Origin: Opitutia bacterium UBA7350
GTDB lineage: Bacteria > Verrucomicrobiota > Verrucomicrobiia > Opitutales > Coraliomargaritaceae
Length of the DNA stretch: 21,662 nt
Reading direction: 5' to 3'
NCBI GenBank assembly: GCA_002470925.1
Contig: DKOX01000048.1
Span: 1 to 21,662, forward strand
The position numbers were made by a program, and so were the translations under genes. The notes under the pieces were generated by a model, which saw nothing but the letters and a program-made list of their open reading frames with translations, had not been told where the DNA came from and ran no database searches. Of this stretch, positions 7,401 to 15,097 are shown piece by piece. Within the stretch, counting starts at the first letter, position 1. Every line of letters begins with the position of its first letter.

Positions 7401-8127
7401 AGCGGATGGAATTCCAGCAGGCCTCCACAGTTTGCCCGGAGAGGGTGCGACCCGATTGGTCGGTAATCGTGACCGAGATAATGACCGGCAGGCGCTCCTC
7501 ACGGGTGTCGAAGAAATCTTCAATCGCATGGAGGCAGGCCTTTAAATTGAGAGTGTCAAAGACCGTTTCCGGCAGGAGGAGATCGACCCCGCCCTCCACA
7601 AGCGCCTCAACTTGTTCATAGTAGGCTTGGTGTAATTCCTCGTAACTGGTGGCGCGGTATTCCGGACGGTTCACATCCGGAGACATCGAGGCGGTGCGGT
7701 TCGTTGGACCAATCGCGCCCGCGACAAAGATGGGCCGACCCTCTTGCGCCTCTATTTCGTCCGCGACTTTGCGGGCAAGCTGGGCAGCGTGCAGATTGAT
7801 ATCGCGCACGCGGCTTTCCAGCCCGTAGTCCGCCTGAGCGATCGTGGTGCCCGAGAAGGTATTGGTTTCGATAATGTCTGAACCGGCGAGAAGGAAGTCG
7901 CGATGGATTTCCTCGATAATTTCCGGGCGGGTGATGCTGAGGAGATCGTTGTTACCTTTTAAATTACCGGGCGCATCCGCGAGGCTCTCGTCCCGAAAGT
8001 CCGCCTCCTCCAGCGAATGTTGCTGGATCATGGTGCCCATCGCCCCGTCTAGGAAAACAATGCGTTCCTCCAGTAATCCAGCGAGCTGCTGTCCTTTCGC
8101 GGTGAGTGGTTTATTGGTGGAGGGCAT
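4420..8127 (-). CDS. metH: Cobalamin-dependent methionine synthase
   Basis: Transfers the methyl group of 5-methyltetrahydrofolate to homocysteine through methylcobalamin. The 1235 residues match full-length MetH. Domains in order: homocysteine/Zn barrel (~20-340; zinc cysteines C253 in VGLNC and C318-C319 in GGCCGTTP); folate (pterin-binding) barrel from about 363, opening with VMVGERSNVTGS; helical cap (~660-755) then the B12 Rossmann domain with DVHDIG (767-772, H769 the lower cobalt ligand) and SGLITPS (814-820); and the AdoMet reactivation domain (~910-1235) with RGIRPAAGYP (1142-1151). All key residues are present. It appears monocistronic: 308 gene-free bases lie upstream and 508 downstream. 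No Shine-Dalgarno motif precedes the ATG. I found no cobalamin or SAM riboswitch motif, but a palindromic site ends 5 bases before the start. Confidence 0.98.
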   Translation of the reverse strand: MPSTNKPLTAKGQQLAGLLEERIVFLDGAMGTMIQQHSLEEADFRDESLADAPGNLKGNNDLLSITRPEIIEEIHRDFLLAGSDIIETNTFSGTTIAQADYGLESRVRDINLHAAQLARKVADEIEAQEGRPIFVAGAIGPTNRTASMSPDVNRPEYRATSYEELHQAYYEQVEALVEGGVDLLLPETVFDTLNLKACLHAIEDFFDTREERLPVIISVTITDQSGRTLSGQTVEACWNSIRYAKPLCVGLNCALGADLMRPFLQDLSRVADCHVHVYPNAGLPNPLAPTGYDETPDHTGSAVGGFAKDGLVNLVGGCCGTTPDHIRAVVREVSQYPPRPRPQLPERQRFSGLEAFNHAIGDSFVMVGERSNVTGSPRFKKMITNDDWDGALAVAAQQVENGANVIDVNFDEGLLDSEACMTKFLNLIASEPAIARVPIMIDSSKWSVIEAGLRCVQGKCIVNSISLKEGEATFLEQARLCRRYGAAVVVMAFDEKGQAATREDKVRICSRAYKLLVEQAGLDPNDIIFDPNVLTVATGMEEHNNYAVDFIEAVREIKAACPGARTSGGISNISFSFRGNNPVREAMHAAFLYHSIEAGLDMGIVNAGMLEIYEEIEPELLKKVEDVLLNRHPDATEALITFAESVKDSGKKEDDSAKLAWREGTVEERLAHALVKGIVDFIEPDTEEARQQLGRPLEVIEGPLMDGMKIVGDLFGAGKMFLPQVVKSARVMKRAVAYLTPYLEAEKAENPNARSQGKFLIATVKGDVHDIGKNIVAVVLACNNYEVKDLGVMVDCDTILKEAEAWGADIVGLSGLITPSLDEMIYVAQEMQRRGFKQPLLIGGATTSAAHTAIKIAPHYDQPVIRVGDASLATGVCNNLLNPDKSEAYLTQIKEEQSVQRAHFEANQGKTEFLTLEEARAKRFTCDWEQAELKTPNTIGITIDDAIDLETLSEYFDYSPLFWTWGLKGVYPRILQHATYGEQARSILSDAKAMLERIIKEQRFRARRAVGLFPANSHGDDIEIYADASRSEILNTLHTLRQQKRKAKDGAYFALSDFVAPKDCGQVDACGAFVCSIEGVDAFAKEFEDAQDDYNAIMVKAIGDRFAEALAEETHAHVRKELWGYAPDEELDNEALIRERYRGIRPAAGYPSQPDHTEKALIWELLDAEETTGATLTENFAMSPGSCVSGLYFAHPEAKYFQVGPIQKDQVESYAERKGLSLETCEKWLAPNKAY

Positions 8128-8435
8128 GATGAGATATCAACGCATCATGATATCTTGATATGTCAACTCCGAAAACGTTATTGGCTGAGGCCGGTTAATC
8201 ATCTTGTGTGAGCACTTTTTGAGCTTTGCGGCCTCCGACAGACCATCATGCATCATCCAAGCTCGCCGCTTGCGCTTTAACTACTCAGCTGAGGTTTTTC
8301 CAGCGCATCATAACGATGCATCAGTTAAACGAAGCATGCTTAATGGTCGAAGGAATGATACTATGACGCGTTTGCCTAAAATCGCCTATGGCTAGCTTGA
8401 GATGTTTCAAGCCAACACATCATAAATCCCTAGGA
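8128..8435. other. 308-bp gene-free region upstream of metH
   Basis: No convincing gene on either strand. Besides the operator-like site next to metH, it contains perfect 10-bp palindromes CTCAGCTGAG (8284-8293) and AAGCATGCTT (8332-8341), three copies of GCATCAT (8142-8148, 8250-8256, 8305-8311) and one near copy (8318-8324). A 7-bp inverted repeat GAGGCCG / CGGCCTC (8187-8193, 8229-8235) could fold in a metH leader. The lpxR-like gene ends at 8436, with no strong terminator behind it. Confidence 0.5.
8133..8166 (-). promoter_or_regulatory. Candidate operator immediately upstream of metH
   Basis: On the metH strand this 34-base stretch holds ATATC-AA-GATAT (8161-8150), the fully palindromic ATCATGAT (8151-8144), and an outer pair ATATCAA...TTGATAT with a 14-base spacer. 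It begins with TTGACA (8166-8161), a perfect -35 hexamer, but no acceptable -10 lies 16-18 bases downstream. Nested symmetry this close to the start suggests a regulator site. ArsR-type SahR regulators of methionine-cycle genes bind ATATC-rich palindromes as far as I recall, so SahR is one candidate; this assignment is inference. Confidence 0.4.
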
Positions 8436-9482
8436 TCAAAATGGCATGTCGAAGCGGATGAGCACAGAACCGAAGGGATGTTTTCTCTTTTGGCTTTTGA
8501 ACTCGCGGGTTCGGTGTGTGAACGAATGGGAAAGTTCAAAATGCCGCCAACTCAAACCGTATCCCAAGAGGGCTTCGCCAACGAAGGCTTTCGTTTCGAC
8601 CGCATATTTAAAATCGCGGAATAAGGGGCCATTGAGGGTGATGTCATGAAGAACTCCGGTTCCGCGAAATCCAGCATAAGTGTAAAAGGAAAAACGGTTC
8701 TTGCGGGGATCTTCCACGCGGAAAAGGTCATGGGCGTAGCTGCCAATTTGCACCCGTGGGGTGCTGTATGAGGCACTCAAGTTGTAACCCGTGCGCAGGA
8801 GCAGACCCAAATATCCATTGGTCTGGAAATTCCCCACCGCAGCGCCCCATTCGTAGTAGCCGTCAATTTTCAGTGGAATGTTTTCACTTAACTGATCAAT
8901 CGGTAGCTTATACTTATGGTCAAAGTGAAGATTGAGGGTTACCTCTTGGGGCACCTGACTATCCCAGCCACTGAAGAGATGGCTGTTCGAAATATTTTTA
9001 TGAACCCAATCCTGAGTTTGTTGCGCAAAGCTGGATTTGCCGGTTGTGCCAACCGAAAAGGTCACGCTACTCACGGATTCATTATTTTTTGTATGCAGCG
9101 AAAATTCCAGACCCAGCCAGCCCGCAAAGGGGCGTTCTCCGTAAGGGGGTACTTTGGCTGATTTGTCCTTGGGCGTAAACATTAACTGGGTCAGACCCGT
9201 ACCCCAAGCATAACGTGTTATACCATCGCCCCGAGTACGAAATCGCCCCAGTTCCGTCTCAGAGTCAGCCCCACTCAGCTTGTGTAGTCCTCTTTGAAGC
9301 ACGTTTTCTTTTATGGCTTGATCCTTATGCTCTCTCATAAAGGCTATCCGAGTGCCATTGGTATAGTCCTCATCAATGTCGTAAAACAAATCATTATCGA
9401 ATTGAATTATGTACTTATTCGTTGCCTCCGCGCTCAGGTTAAGCAGAAAAAAGACAAGTATTAATATATAACGGGTTTTCAT
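8436..9482 (-). CDS. LpxR-like lipid A 3'-O-deacylase family outer-membrane protein (DUF2219)
   Basis: The family removes the 3'-acyloxyacyl group of lipid A at the outer membrane. The 348-residue product (ATG at 9482; ATG at 9500 adds six residues) starts with a signal peptide, MKTRYILILVFFLLNLSAEA, cleaved near residue 20. Family hallmarks: FDNDLFY with N30-D31, DYTNG (39-43), RPFAGWLGLE (117-126) and the segment QQTQDWVHK with H161. N, D and H correspond to catalytic residues described for Salmonella LpxR. The C-terminus alternates polar and hydrophobic residues and ends in F (RFDMPF), as beta-barrels do. The gene is noticeably richer in A/T than its neighbours, which hints at transfer. 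It is divergent from rsmG with only 44 bases between starts. The true acyl substrate is not shown by sequence. Confidence 0.85.
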   Translation of the reverse strand: MKTRYILILVFFLLNLSAEATNKYIIQFDNDLFYDIDEDYTNGTRIAFMREHKDQAIKENVLQRGLHKLSGADSETELGRFRTRGDGITRYAWGTGLTQLMFTPKDKSAKVPPYGERPFAGWLGLEFSLHTKNNESVSSVTFSVGTTGKSSFAQQTQDWVHKNISNSHLFSGWDSQVPQEVTLNLHFDHKYKLPIDQLSENIPLKIDGYYEWGAAVGNFQTNGYLGLLLRTGYNLSASYSTPRVQIGSYAHDLFRVEDPRKNRFSFYTYAGFRGTGVLHDITLNGPLFRDFKYAVETKAFVGEALLGYGLSWRHFELSHSFTHRTREFKSQKRKHPFGSVLIRFDMPF

Positions 9483-9487
9483 ATAAT
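9482..9487 (+). promoter_or_regulatory. Candidate -10 box for rsmG
   Basis: A perfect TATAAT on the plus strand, about 40 bases before the rsmG ATG, would start transcription near 9494. No good -35 hexamer lies 16-18 bases upstream, and the box overlaps the start codon of the divergent lpxR-like gene, so the two genes may interfere. Confidence 0.3.
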
Positions 9488-9526
9488 CAACATAAGGCAT
9501 AGTGCCCCACTTTTGTAAACTATTTT

Positions 9527-10186
9527 ATGGATCATCTAATGCAGTTATTTCCGGCATTGTCAAAAAATGAGATGCAACGGCTCACTGAATGGGCGGTGCT
9601 GCTGCGGGAATGGAACGAGAAGATCAATCTGATTTCGCGCAAGGACATCGAGCATCTGGAGTCACGGCACCTCGCCCCCTGCCTCGCGATCACCAACCAC
9701 CTGCAACTGATGCAGGGTGCGCGGGTCATGGATGTGGGAACGGGTGGTGGCTTCCCGGGTTTGATCATGGCGATTTGTTATCCGCAGGCTCAGTTCACGC
9801 TGGTTGATTCCATCGGCAAGAAGGTCGCGGTGGTACAGGACATTGCGGAGCGACTGGGTTTGCGGAATGTGGTGGCGCGGCAAGCGCGGGCCGAGTCCAT
9901 CCAGCGGGAATTCGACTTTATCACCGGTCGTGCTGTAAAGAATTTGCCGGAGTATTTCAGCTGGATCAAAGGCAACTTGCGGCGGGGGCAACGCAATTCC
10001 CTACCGAATGGGGTGCTCTATTGGAAGGGCGGTGACCTCGCGGCGGAATATGCCGCAATCGGGATTGAGCCGCGTCGCCGCATTGATTTGCAGGCAGAGC
10101 TGAAGGATCCCTATTTCGCCGATAAATATATTTTGCATTTTGATGCGCGGGATGTGCCGCGCGCGCGAGTCCCAAACCCGCAGTAG
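9527..10186 (+). CDS. rsmG: 16S rRNA (guanine(527)-N7)-methyltransferase
   Basis: Makes m7G527 in 16S rRNA with AdoMet; loss of this modification gives low-level streptomycin resistance in studied bacteria. The 219 residues show the RsmG/GidB layout: N-terminal helices with REWNEKINLISRKD (27-40) and the conserved SRHLAPCL segment, AdoMet motif I MDVGTGGGFPG (68-78), acidic TLVDS (91-95) and the later GRAV (134-137). Length is normal. It is not next to mnmG or parAB, its common partners elsewhere. It converges on def with 7 bases between stops. The ATG has no Shine-Dalgarno motif; the upstream stretch is CTATTTT. Confidence 0.95.
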   Translation: MDHLMQLFPALSKNEMQRLTEWAVLLREWNEKINLISRKDIEHLESRHLAPCLAITNHLQLMQGARVMDVGTGGGFPGLIMAICYPQAQFTLVDSIGKKVAVVQDIAERLGLRNVVARQARAESIQREFDFITGRAVKNLPEYFSWIKGNLRRGQRNSLPNGVLYWKGGDLAAEYAAIGIEPRRRIDLQAELKDPYFADKYILHFDARDVPRARVPNPQ

Positions 10187-10193
10187 AAAGAAC

Positions 10194-10772
10194 CTATTTC
10201 CCCTTTAGGAAATCCCGGGAAGCCCGCTTCAGTTGCTTGATGCGCGACGCGTTTTTGTTCAGATCCCCTTTATCCATCTGGTCGATAAAGAGGACGCCGT
10301 TCAGATGATCGACTTCGTGCAGAATACAGCGCCCGAGCAAGCCGTTCGCCTCGATGACATGTGGCTCGCCTGCCAAATCTTGAAAGCGGCAGCGCACTCC
10401 TGCCGGACGGGTGACGCGTCCATTGACTGCGGGAAAAGAAAGGCAACCCTCTTCATAGACCTCAGGGCTGGGGTCAGTGATTTCGACCTGCGGATTTATG
10501 AGGGCGAGCGGCATAATGACATCAAGCGGGAGGGCCTTCCCGTCAAAGCGGCAATCAAAATGGAGATTCGCGCCCTCGGGCGGTCGCACATCGAGGACAC
10601 AGATTTGAAGGGCTTGCCCAATTTGCTGTGCCGCCAGACCGATGCCGTCGGCATGGTACATTGTTTCGAGCATGGCGTCGGCGAGTTCTTTAAGCTGTGC
10701 ATCAAAAATTTCCACCGGCGTACCGATTTTGCGCAGGATGGGTTCGCCGTAATGGGTGACTCGCAAGGACAT
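10194..10772 (-). CDS. def: Peptide deformylase
   Basis: Removes the formyl group from the initiator methionine of new proteins. All three family motifs are present in the 192 residues: motif 1 GIGLAAQQ (43-50), motif 2 EEGCLSFP (107-114, metal ligand C110) and motif 3 HEVDH (152-156, metal ligands H152 and H156, catalytic E153). Between motifs 1 and 2 there are about 15 more residues (around 62-85) than in the E. coli enzyme. The usual partner fmt is not beside it. It starts 42 bases after the SOUL-type gene on the same strand, so the two may share a transcript. Confidence 0.96.
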   Translation of the reverse strand: MSLRVTHYGEPILRKIGTPVEIFDAQLKELADAMLETMYHADGIGLAAQQIGQALQICVLDVRPPEGANLHFDCRFDGKALPLDVIMPLALINPQVEITDPSPEVYEEGCLSFPAVNGRVTRPAGVRCRFQDLAGEPHVIEANGLLGRCILHEVDHLNGVLFIDQMDKGDLNKNASRIKQLKRASRDFLKGK

Positions 10773-10814
10773 ACCGAATACTGTTGGAGGAACGGCACGC
10801 TGTAAAGCCCGGGC

Positions 10815-11351
10815 TTAGCGTACCTCACGGACGGGGATATGAATTTCACCGCGCTTGAAGGCGGGCAGCGTGAATGGGCCATTCCAATAAATGGCGCGCG
10901 CGGGTCCGGTCGCTTTGTATTTTGTTTGTTCGGCCAACCAGGTTTCAAGTTTGAGGCGTGCCTTGTGAAAATTTTCCTCGGAGTATTTACCGCGAATACC
11001 GATACTGGCGACGGTGCGGTTCGGAAAATCCTCGATTTTGACCTCCTCGGTTTGCGGCAGCTCGCGTTTTCCCGCTTCGGCTCCCAAATAAAAATACATC
11101 GCACCCGGGTCGATTTCCGCTTCGACCGGGACGGTCATCGCAATCTTGTTGTCCTTGATGTAATTGAAAAGTGGACGGAAGAGGTTGTCGACGCGCTCGT
11201 AGTAGGGTTTGGCGGAACGAGTTACAATAACACGGCAGGGCGGAAGCTCCTTGATTTCCAGGACATCCACTTCGGTCTTGGGAAAGGCGCTTTCGTATGC
11301 GGCAAGTGGGCTCATCAGTAAAATTAAGAGTAGAACGGTGAAATAGCGCAT
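10815..11351 (-). CDS. Secreted SOUL-family (heme-binding-protein-like) protein
   Basis: The 178-residue product (ATG at 11351; an upstream TTG at 11372 is less likely) begins with a signal peptide, MRYFTVLLLILLMSPLAAY, so the protein should be periplasmic or membrane-anchored. The mature part has SOUL/HEBP features: LFNYIKDNKIAMTVPVE in the middle and, near the C-terminus, IYWNGPFTLPAFKRGEIHIP, matching the family pattern of a late WN-PF-P-F segment with R and E. SOUL proteins include heme binders, but many bacterial members have no known ligand, and no heme-ligating residue can be assigned here. It is upstream of def and divergent from dsbD across 100 bases. Function is open. Confidence 0.8.
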   Translation of the reverse strand: MRYFTVLLLILLMSPLAAYESAFPKTEVDVLEIKELPPCRVIVTRSAKPYYERVDNLFRPLFNYIKDNKIAMTVPVEAEIDPGAMYFYLGAEAGKRELPQTEEVKIEDFPNRTVASIGIRGKYSEENFHKARLKLETWLAEQTKYKATGPARAIYWNGPFTLPAFKRGEIHIPVREVR

Positions 11352-11451
11352 AGGAATAAAACGTGACGGCAATTAGAATCATTACAGCGCGAGGCGGCTT
11401 TCATTCTGGAACAATTCAGGGTAGTAGGGTATCTACTGTATTCAATCACTC

Positions 11452-13533
11452 ATGTTTTCGCGTATTCCTGCAACTCTATTTCTGCTCCTGCTGTCCTTAA
11501 GTGCCATTGGTCTAAGGAGTACCGCGGCGGACTCGCCGGTTGCGGCGGACTTGATTTCGGAGGCGTCGGCCGTCGCGGAGGGGGATCGCTTTTACGTGGG
11601 GGTCCGCTTTGAAATCGACCCACATTGGCACCTTTACTGGAAGAATCCCGGCAGCAGTGGCTATGGAATTGCGGTGGATTGGGATTTGCCTGCGGGCGTG
11701 AAGGCGGGACCTTTGGAATGGCCGACTCCGGAACGCTTTGAGTTCGATGGGTTCATCAACTATGGTTACAGCGATAGGGTTACCCTGTTGGTGCCGATTG
11801 AAGTCGATACTTCGCTTTCCGGCGAAGTGGATCTAAAAGCGACGGTTTCCTGGTTGGCCTGCGAAACGGCCTGTGTTCCCGGCAGCGCGGAGCTTCAACT
11901 CCGTTTGCCCCGGTCCAAGGTGAGTGAGCCTGACCCTGCGCAAAAAGCATTTTTTGAGGATGCCCGGGCGGCGCTACCGGAAGGATGGAGCGGCGGTCCT
12001 TTGATTTATGAAGGAGGCGAGGGCGGGATTCGTCTCCAGATTCCCGATAGAGAAATTGAGGAGGCATATTTTTACGCGGAGGCATTCGGCTGGGTGGATA
12101 CGGACGCGACGCAGGTGCTGACGCAGGAAAAAGGGATGAGTGTGCTGACGGTTCCCGTTTTGGAAGGGGAGTTGCCGCCACAACTGACCGGGGTACTTGC
12201 ACTGGATGGGGAGGCATGGGAAGTGGGGCTAGCGCCCGCCGGAGCCGCTTCGGAGATGCAAGTTTATGGAAGCGGCTGGGAAGGCAAGTTGTTGCAGTGG
12301 GGTTTCGGTGGTTGGTTGCTGCTCGCCTTTCTTGGGGGTGTGATCCTGAATATCATGCCCTGTGTTTTGCCGGTGCTTTCGCTCAAGGTGTTCTCTTTGC
12401 TCAAGCACGCGGGGCAAACCCGCGGACAGGCCTTTGCCTATGGTCTGGCTTATACGCTGGGGGTAGTGCTCAGTTTCGTTGTTTTGGCGGCGGCGCTCTT
12501 TGCCCTGCGCGGCTTGGGTGAACGGATCGGCTGGGGCTTTCAATTGCAGAATCCTGCCTTTGTGGTGACGCTTACCCTGCTGCTTTTTGTCTTCGCCTTG
12601 AACTTGATTGGCGTCTTTGAAATGGGGGTAGGCTTGGTGGGTGCGGATTCCAAAGTAGCGCGCCGCAAGGATTTGCTGGGTTCCTTCGGCACCGGCATTC
12701 TGGCGGCAGTGGTGGGGGCACCCTGCGTGGGGCCCTTGGTAGGCGGAGCAAGCGGGGTGGCCTTGCAAGCGGATCCCCTGACCGGGATTTCGGTTTTTGC
12801 GATGCTGGGTTTCGGGATGGCCTTTCCCTTCCTCCTGCTTTCGGTCTTTCCAAAACTAGCGGCTTATTTGCCAAAGCCCGGTGCTTGGATGGAGGCCTTC
12901 AAGCAAGCGATGGGCTTCGTGCTTTTTGCGGTGGTGGTATTTTTACTTTGGGTGGTTGGTCAATCCGGTGGAGTGGAGGGCATGGTGGCTTTATTGCTCG
13001 CGCTCTTGCTGGCGGCCTTGGCGGCGTGGATTTACGGTCGCTGGGCCGCGGTTTCCTGTCCGTCGCAAACGCGTCGCAGGGCCTCGGTGTTGGCGCTCCT
13101 TTTGTTGGGCTTATCCCTCTGGGGCGGCGCGCGCTTCGTGGGACAGAGCTATGCCGCAGCAGTGGGCGGGGTAAGCGAGCGGTCCGCCGAAGCCTTCTGG
13201 CAATCCTGGTCGAAGGAACGGGTCGCTAGCGAGCTGGCTGCAGGGCGTTCGGTCTTTGTCGATTTTACGGCGAGTTGGTGCCTCATCTGTCAGGTCAATA
13301 AACGCACCGCTTTGCGAACCGCGGGCACCCGCGAGCTATTTGAAGCGCATGGCATTGTGCCCCTGGAGGCTGACTGGACTCGCTACGATGCCGCGATCAC
13401 CGATGCCCTTGAATCCTATGGCCGCTCCGGGGTGCCGCTTTATTTGCTTCATACCCCTGACGGGAAGACTGAGATTTTGCCGCAAAATTTGACGCCTGCC
13501 ATTGTGAGGAAGGCGGTCGAATCGACGCATTGA
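11452..13533 (+). CDS. dsbD: Thiol:disulfide interchange protein DsbD family
   Basis: Carries electrons from cytoplasmic thioredoxin across the inner membrane to periplasmic thiol proteins. The 693 residues give a signal peptide (~1-25), a periplasmic N-terminal domain with WLACETACVPG (C137, C141), a polytopic core from about residue 285 with one cysteine in NIMPCVLPVLS (C304) and its partner in GAPCVGP (C425), and a C-terminal thioredoxin-like domain with ASWCLIC (C610, C613). All three cysteine pairs needed for the relay are present. The N-terminal C-x3-C-x-PG arrangement is like the ScsB-type N-domain, so the natural partner may differ from E. coli DsbC. It is a single gene, divergent from the SOUL gene and convergent with gnd (7 bases between stops). 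Confidence 0.93.
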   Translation: MFSRIPATLFLLLLSLSAIGLRSTAADSPVAADLISEASAVAEGDRFYVGVRFEIDPHWHLYWKNPGSSGYGIAVDWDLPAGVKAGPLEWPTPERFEFDGFINYGYSDRVTLLVPIEVDTSLSGEVDLKATVSWLACETACVPGSAELQLRLPRSKVSEPDPAQKAFFEDARAALPEGWSGGPLIYEGGEGGIRLQIPDREIEEAYFYAEAFGWVDTDATQVLTQEKGMSVLTVPVLEGELPPQLTGVLALDGEAWEVGLAPAGAASEMQVYGSGWEGKLLQWGFGGWLLLAFLGGVILNIMPCVLPVLSLKVFSLLKHAGQTRGQAFAYGLAYTLGVVLSFVVLAAALFALRGLGERIGWGFQLQNPAFVVTLTLLLFVFALNLIGVFEMGVGLVGADSKVARRKDLLGSFGTGILAAVVGAPCVGPLVGGASGVALQADPLTGISVFAMLGFGMAFPFLLLSVFPKLAAYLPKPGAWMEAFKQAMGFVLFAVVVFLLWVVGQSGGVEGMVALLLALLLAALAAWIYGRWAAVSCPSQTRRRASVLALLLLGLSLWGGARFVGQSYAAAVGGVSERSAEAFWQSWSKERVASELAAGRSVFVDFTASWCLICQVNKRTALRTAGTRELFEAHGIVPLEADWTRYDAAITDALESYGRSGVPLYLLHTPDGKTEILPQNLTPAIVRKAVESTH

Positions 13534-13540
13534 TCAATGT

Positions 13541-15046
13541 TTAAGCCTCGATTTGGGGGCGATCCGCCTGTGGCCAGTCGATGTGGTAGAACTGTCCCCG
13601 GGGTTGATCGACGCGCTCGTAGGTATGGGCTCCGAAGTAATCGCGCTGCGCTTGCAGGAGGTTTTGCGGGAGTCGGGCGCTGCGGTAACCGTCATAATAA
13701 GCGAGGGCGGAACTAAAGGTCGGGACAGAAACCCCATGCTCGGCAGCAAGCGCGATCACGCGGCGCCAATTCTTTTGGGCGGCGTCAATCGCTCCCTTGA
13801 AGTAGGGGTCGAGGAGGAGGTTGGCGAGTTCGGGTTCGCGGGCAAAGGCCTCGGTGATCTTTTGGAGGAAGGCGGCGCGAATGATGCACCCGCCACGGAA
13901 GATTTGAGCGATTTCGCCGAAGTTGAGACTCCAATTGTATTCCTTCTGGGCTTCGCGCATGAGTTGAAAGCCTTGGGCGTAGGAGCAAATTTTGGACGCG
14001 TAGAGCGCTTGACGGATCGCTTCCACCAACTCGGCCTTGTCGCAGTAATAGGGCGTTGGTTTGGGACCGCTCAGAATTTTGGAAGCGGCGACCCGCTCTT
14101 CTTTTACCGCGGAGAGGCAGCGCGCGAAGACCGCCTCTGCTACGGTGGGTGCGGGGGTGCCCATGTCGAGGGCGTTGACCGACGTCCATTTGCCGGTTCC
14201 CTTTTGTCCGGCGGTGTCGAGGACGACATCCACGAAGGCCTGCCCGGTGACGGGGTCATTTTGTTTTAAAATATCAGCGGTTATCTCAATGAGGAAGGAA
14301 TCGAGTTCACCTTTATTCCATTCCGCAAAGATATCGCCCATTTCGGCGGGGCTGAGTCCGAGAACCTGTTGCATGAGGTCATAGGCCTCGCAGATCATTT
14401 GCATATCGCCGTATTCGATGCCGTTGTGTACCATCTTAACGTAATGACCCGCGCCATCCGGGCCGATGTAGGCGGTACAGCTGAATCCGCCTTCCACCGG
14501 TTTGCCGGGGGCGGCGCCTTCCAGCGGTTTGCCGGTATCGGGGTCAACCTTCGCGGCAATCGCTTTCCAGATGGGTTCCAAATATTCCCAGGCTTCAGGA
14601 CTGCCGCCGGGCATCAGAGAGGGACCAAAACGCGCCCCTTCCTCGCCTCCGGAAACCCCTGAGCCGATAAAGCGGAGACCGCGGGCGGTGAGTTCCTGCT
14701 CGCGGCGGATGGTGTCGTCCCATTTGGCATTGCCGCCGTCAATGATGATGTCGCCCGTTTCCAGCAAGGGCAGGAGCCCCTCGATCACTTTGTCAGTCGC
14801 CCAGCCTGCCTGCACAAGTATGATAATTTTGCGGGGACGCTTTAAGGAAGCTACAAAATCCTCGAGCGTAGCACAACCGACCAAGCCGCCGGGGGTATCG
14901 GGATTTGCCGCCACAAAGTCCTCCATCTTGGCGGTCGTTCGGTTATAAACCGAAATCTTAAAGCCGTGGTCGGCAATGTTGAGGGCGAGGTTTTGGCCCA
15001 TGACAGCGAGACCAATGAGGCCGATTTCGGAGTTTGCTTCAGGCAT
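13541..15046 (-). CDS. gnd: 6-phosphogluconate dehydrogenase, decarboxylating
   Basis: Oxidises 6-phosphogluconate to ribulose 5-phosphate, CO2 and NADPH in the oxidative pentose phosphate pathway. The 501 residues show the N-terminal dinucleotide motif GLIGLAVMGQNL (9-20), NRTT at the NADP phosphate site (35-38), SGVSGGEEGA (129-138), the catalytic HYVKMVHNGIEYGDM (201-215, K204 and N208) and KGTGKW further on. It is about 20-30 residues longer than the E. coli enzyme; most of the excess is a Gly/Pro-rich insert at about 169-186, just before the catalytic helix. It follows the DUF11 lipoprotein gene by 51 bases on the same strand. zwf and pgl are not in view. No Shine-Dalgarno motif is seen. 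Confidence 0.97.
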   Translation of the reverse strand: MPEANSEIGLIGLAVMGQNLALNIADHGFKISVYNRTTAKMEDFVAANPDTPGGLVGCATLEDFVASLKRPRKIIILVQAGWATDKVIEGLLPLLETGDIIIDGGNAKWDDTIRREQELTARGLRFIGSGVSGGEEGARFGPSLMPGGSPEAWEYLEPIWKAIAAKVDPDTGKPLEGAAPGKPVEGGFSCTAYIGPDGAGHYVKMVHNGIEYGDMQMICEAYDLMQQVLGLSPAEMGDIFAEWNKGELDSFLIEITADILKQNDPVTGQAFVDVVLDTAGQKGTGKWTSVNALDMGTPAPTVAEAVFARCLSAVKEERVAASKILSGPKPTPYYCDKAELVEAIRQALYASKICSYAQGFQLMREAQKEYNWSLNFGEIAQIFRGGCIIRAAFLQKITEAFAREPELANLLLDPYFKGAIDAAQKNWRRVIALAAEHGVSVPTFSSALAYYDGYRSARLPQNLLQAQRDYFGAHTYERVDQPRGQFYHIDWPQADRPQIEA

Positions 15047-15097
15047 GATTTTTTTGAGTGGGTGCGTTATGGATAAAAATTCTTTATTGGATTAGGA

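Noticed and set aside
8204..8395. 63-codon plus-strand frame in the metH upstream gap
   Set aside because: No recognisable domain, signal peptide or ribosome site, and it crosses several palindromes; more likely chance.
8128..8435. Cobalamin or SAM riboswitch before metH
   Set aside because: Read on the metH strand, I found no B12-box (GCCACUG-like) or SAM-I/SAH core. Absence by eye is not proof; a covariance search would settle it.
11423..11437. AGTAG-GGTAT-CTACT inverted repeat before dsbD
   Set aside because: Arms of only five bases with no second copy; too weak to call an operator.
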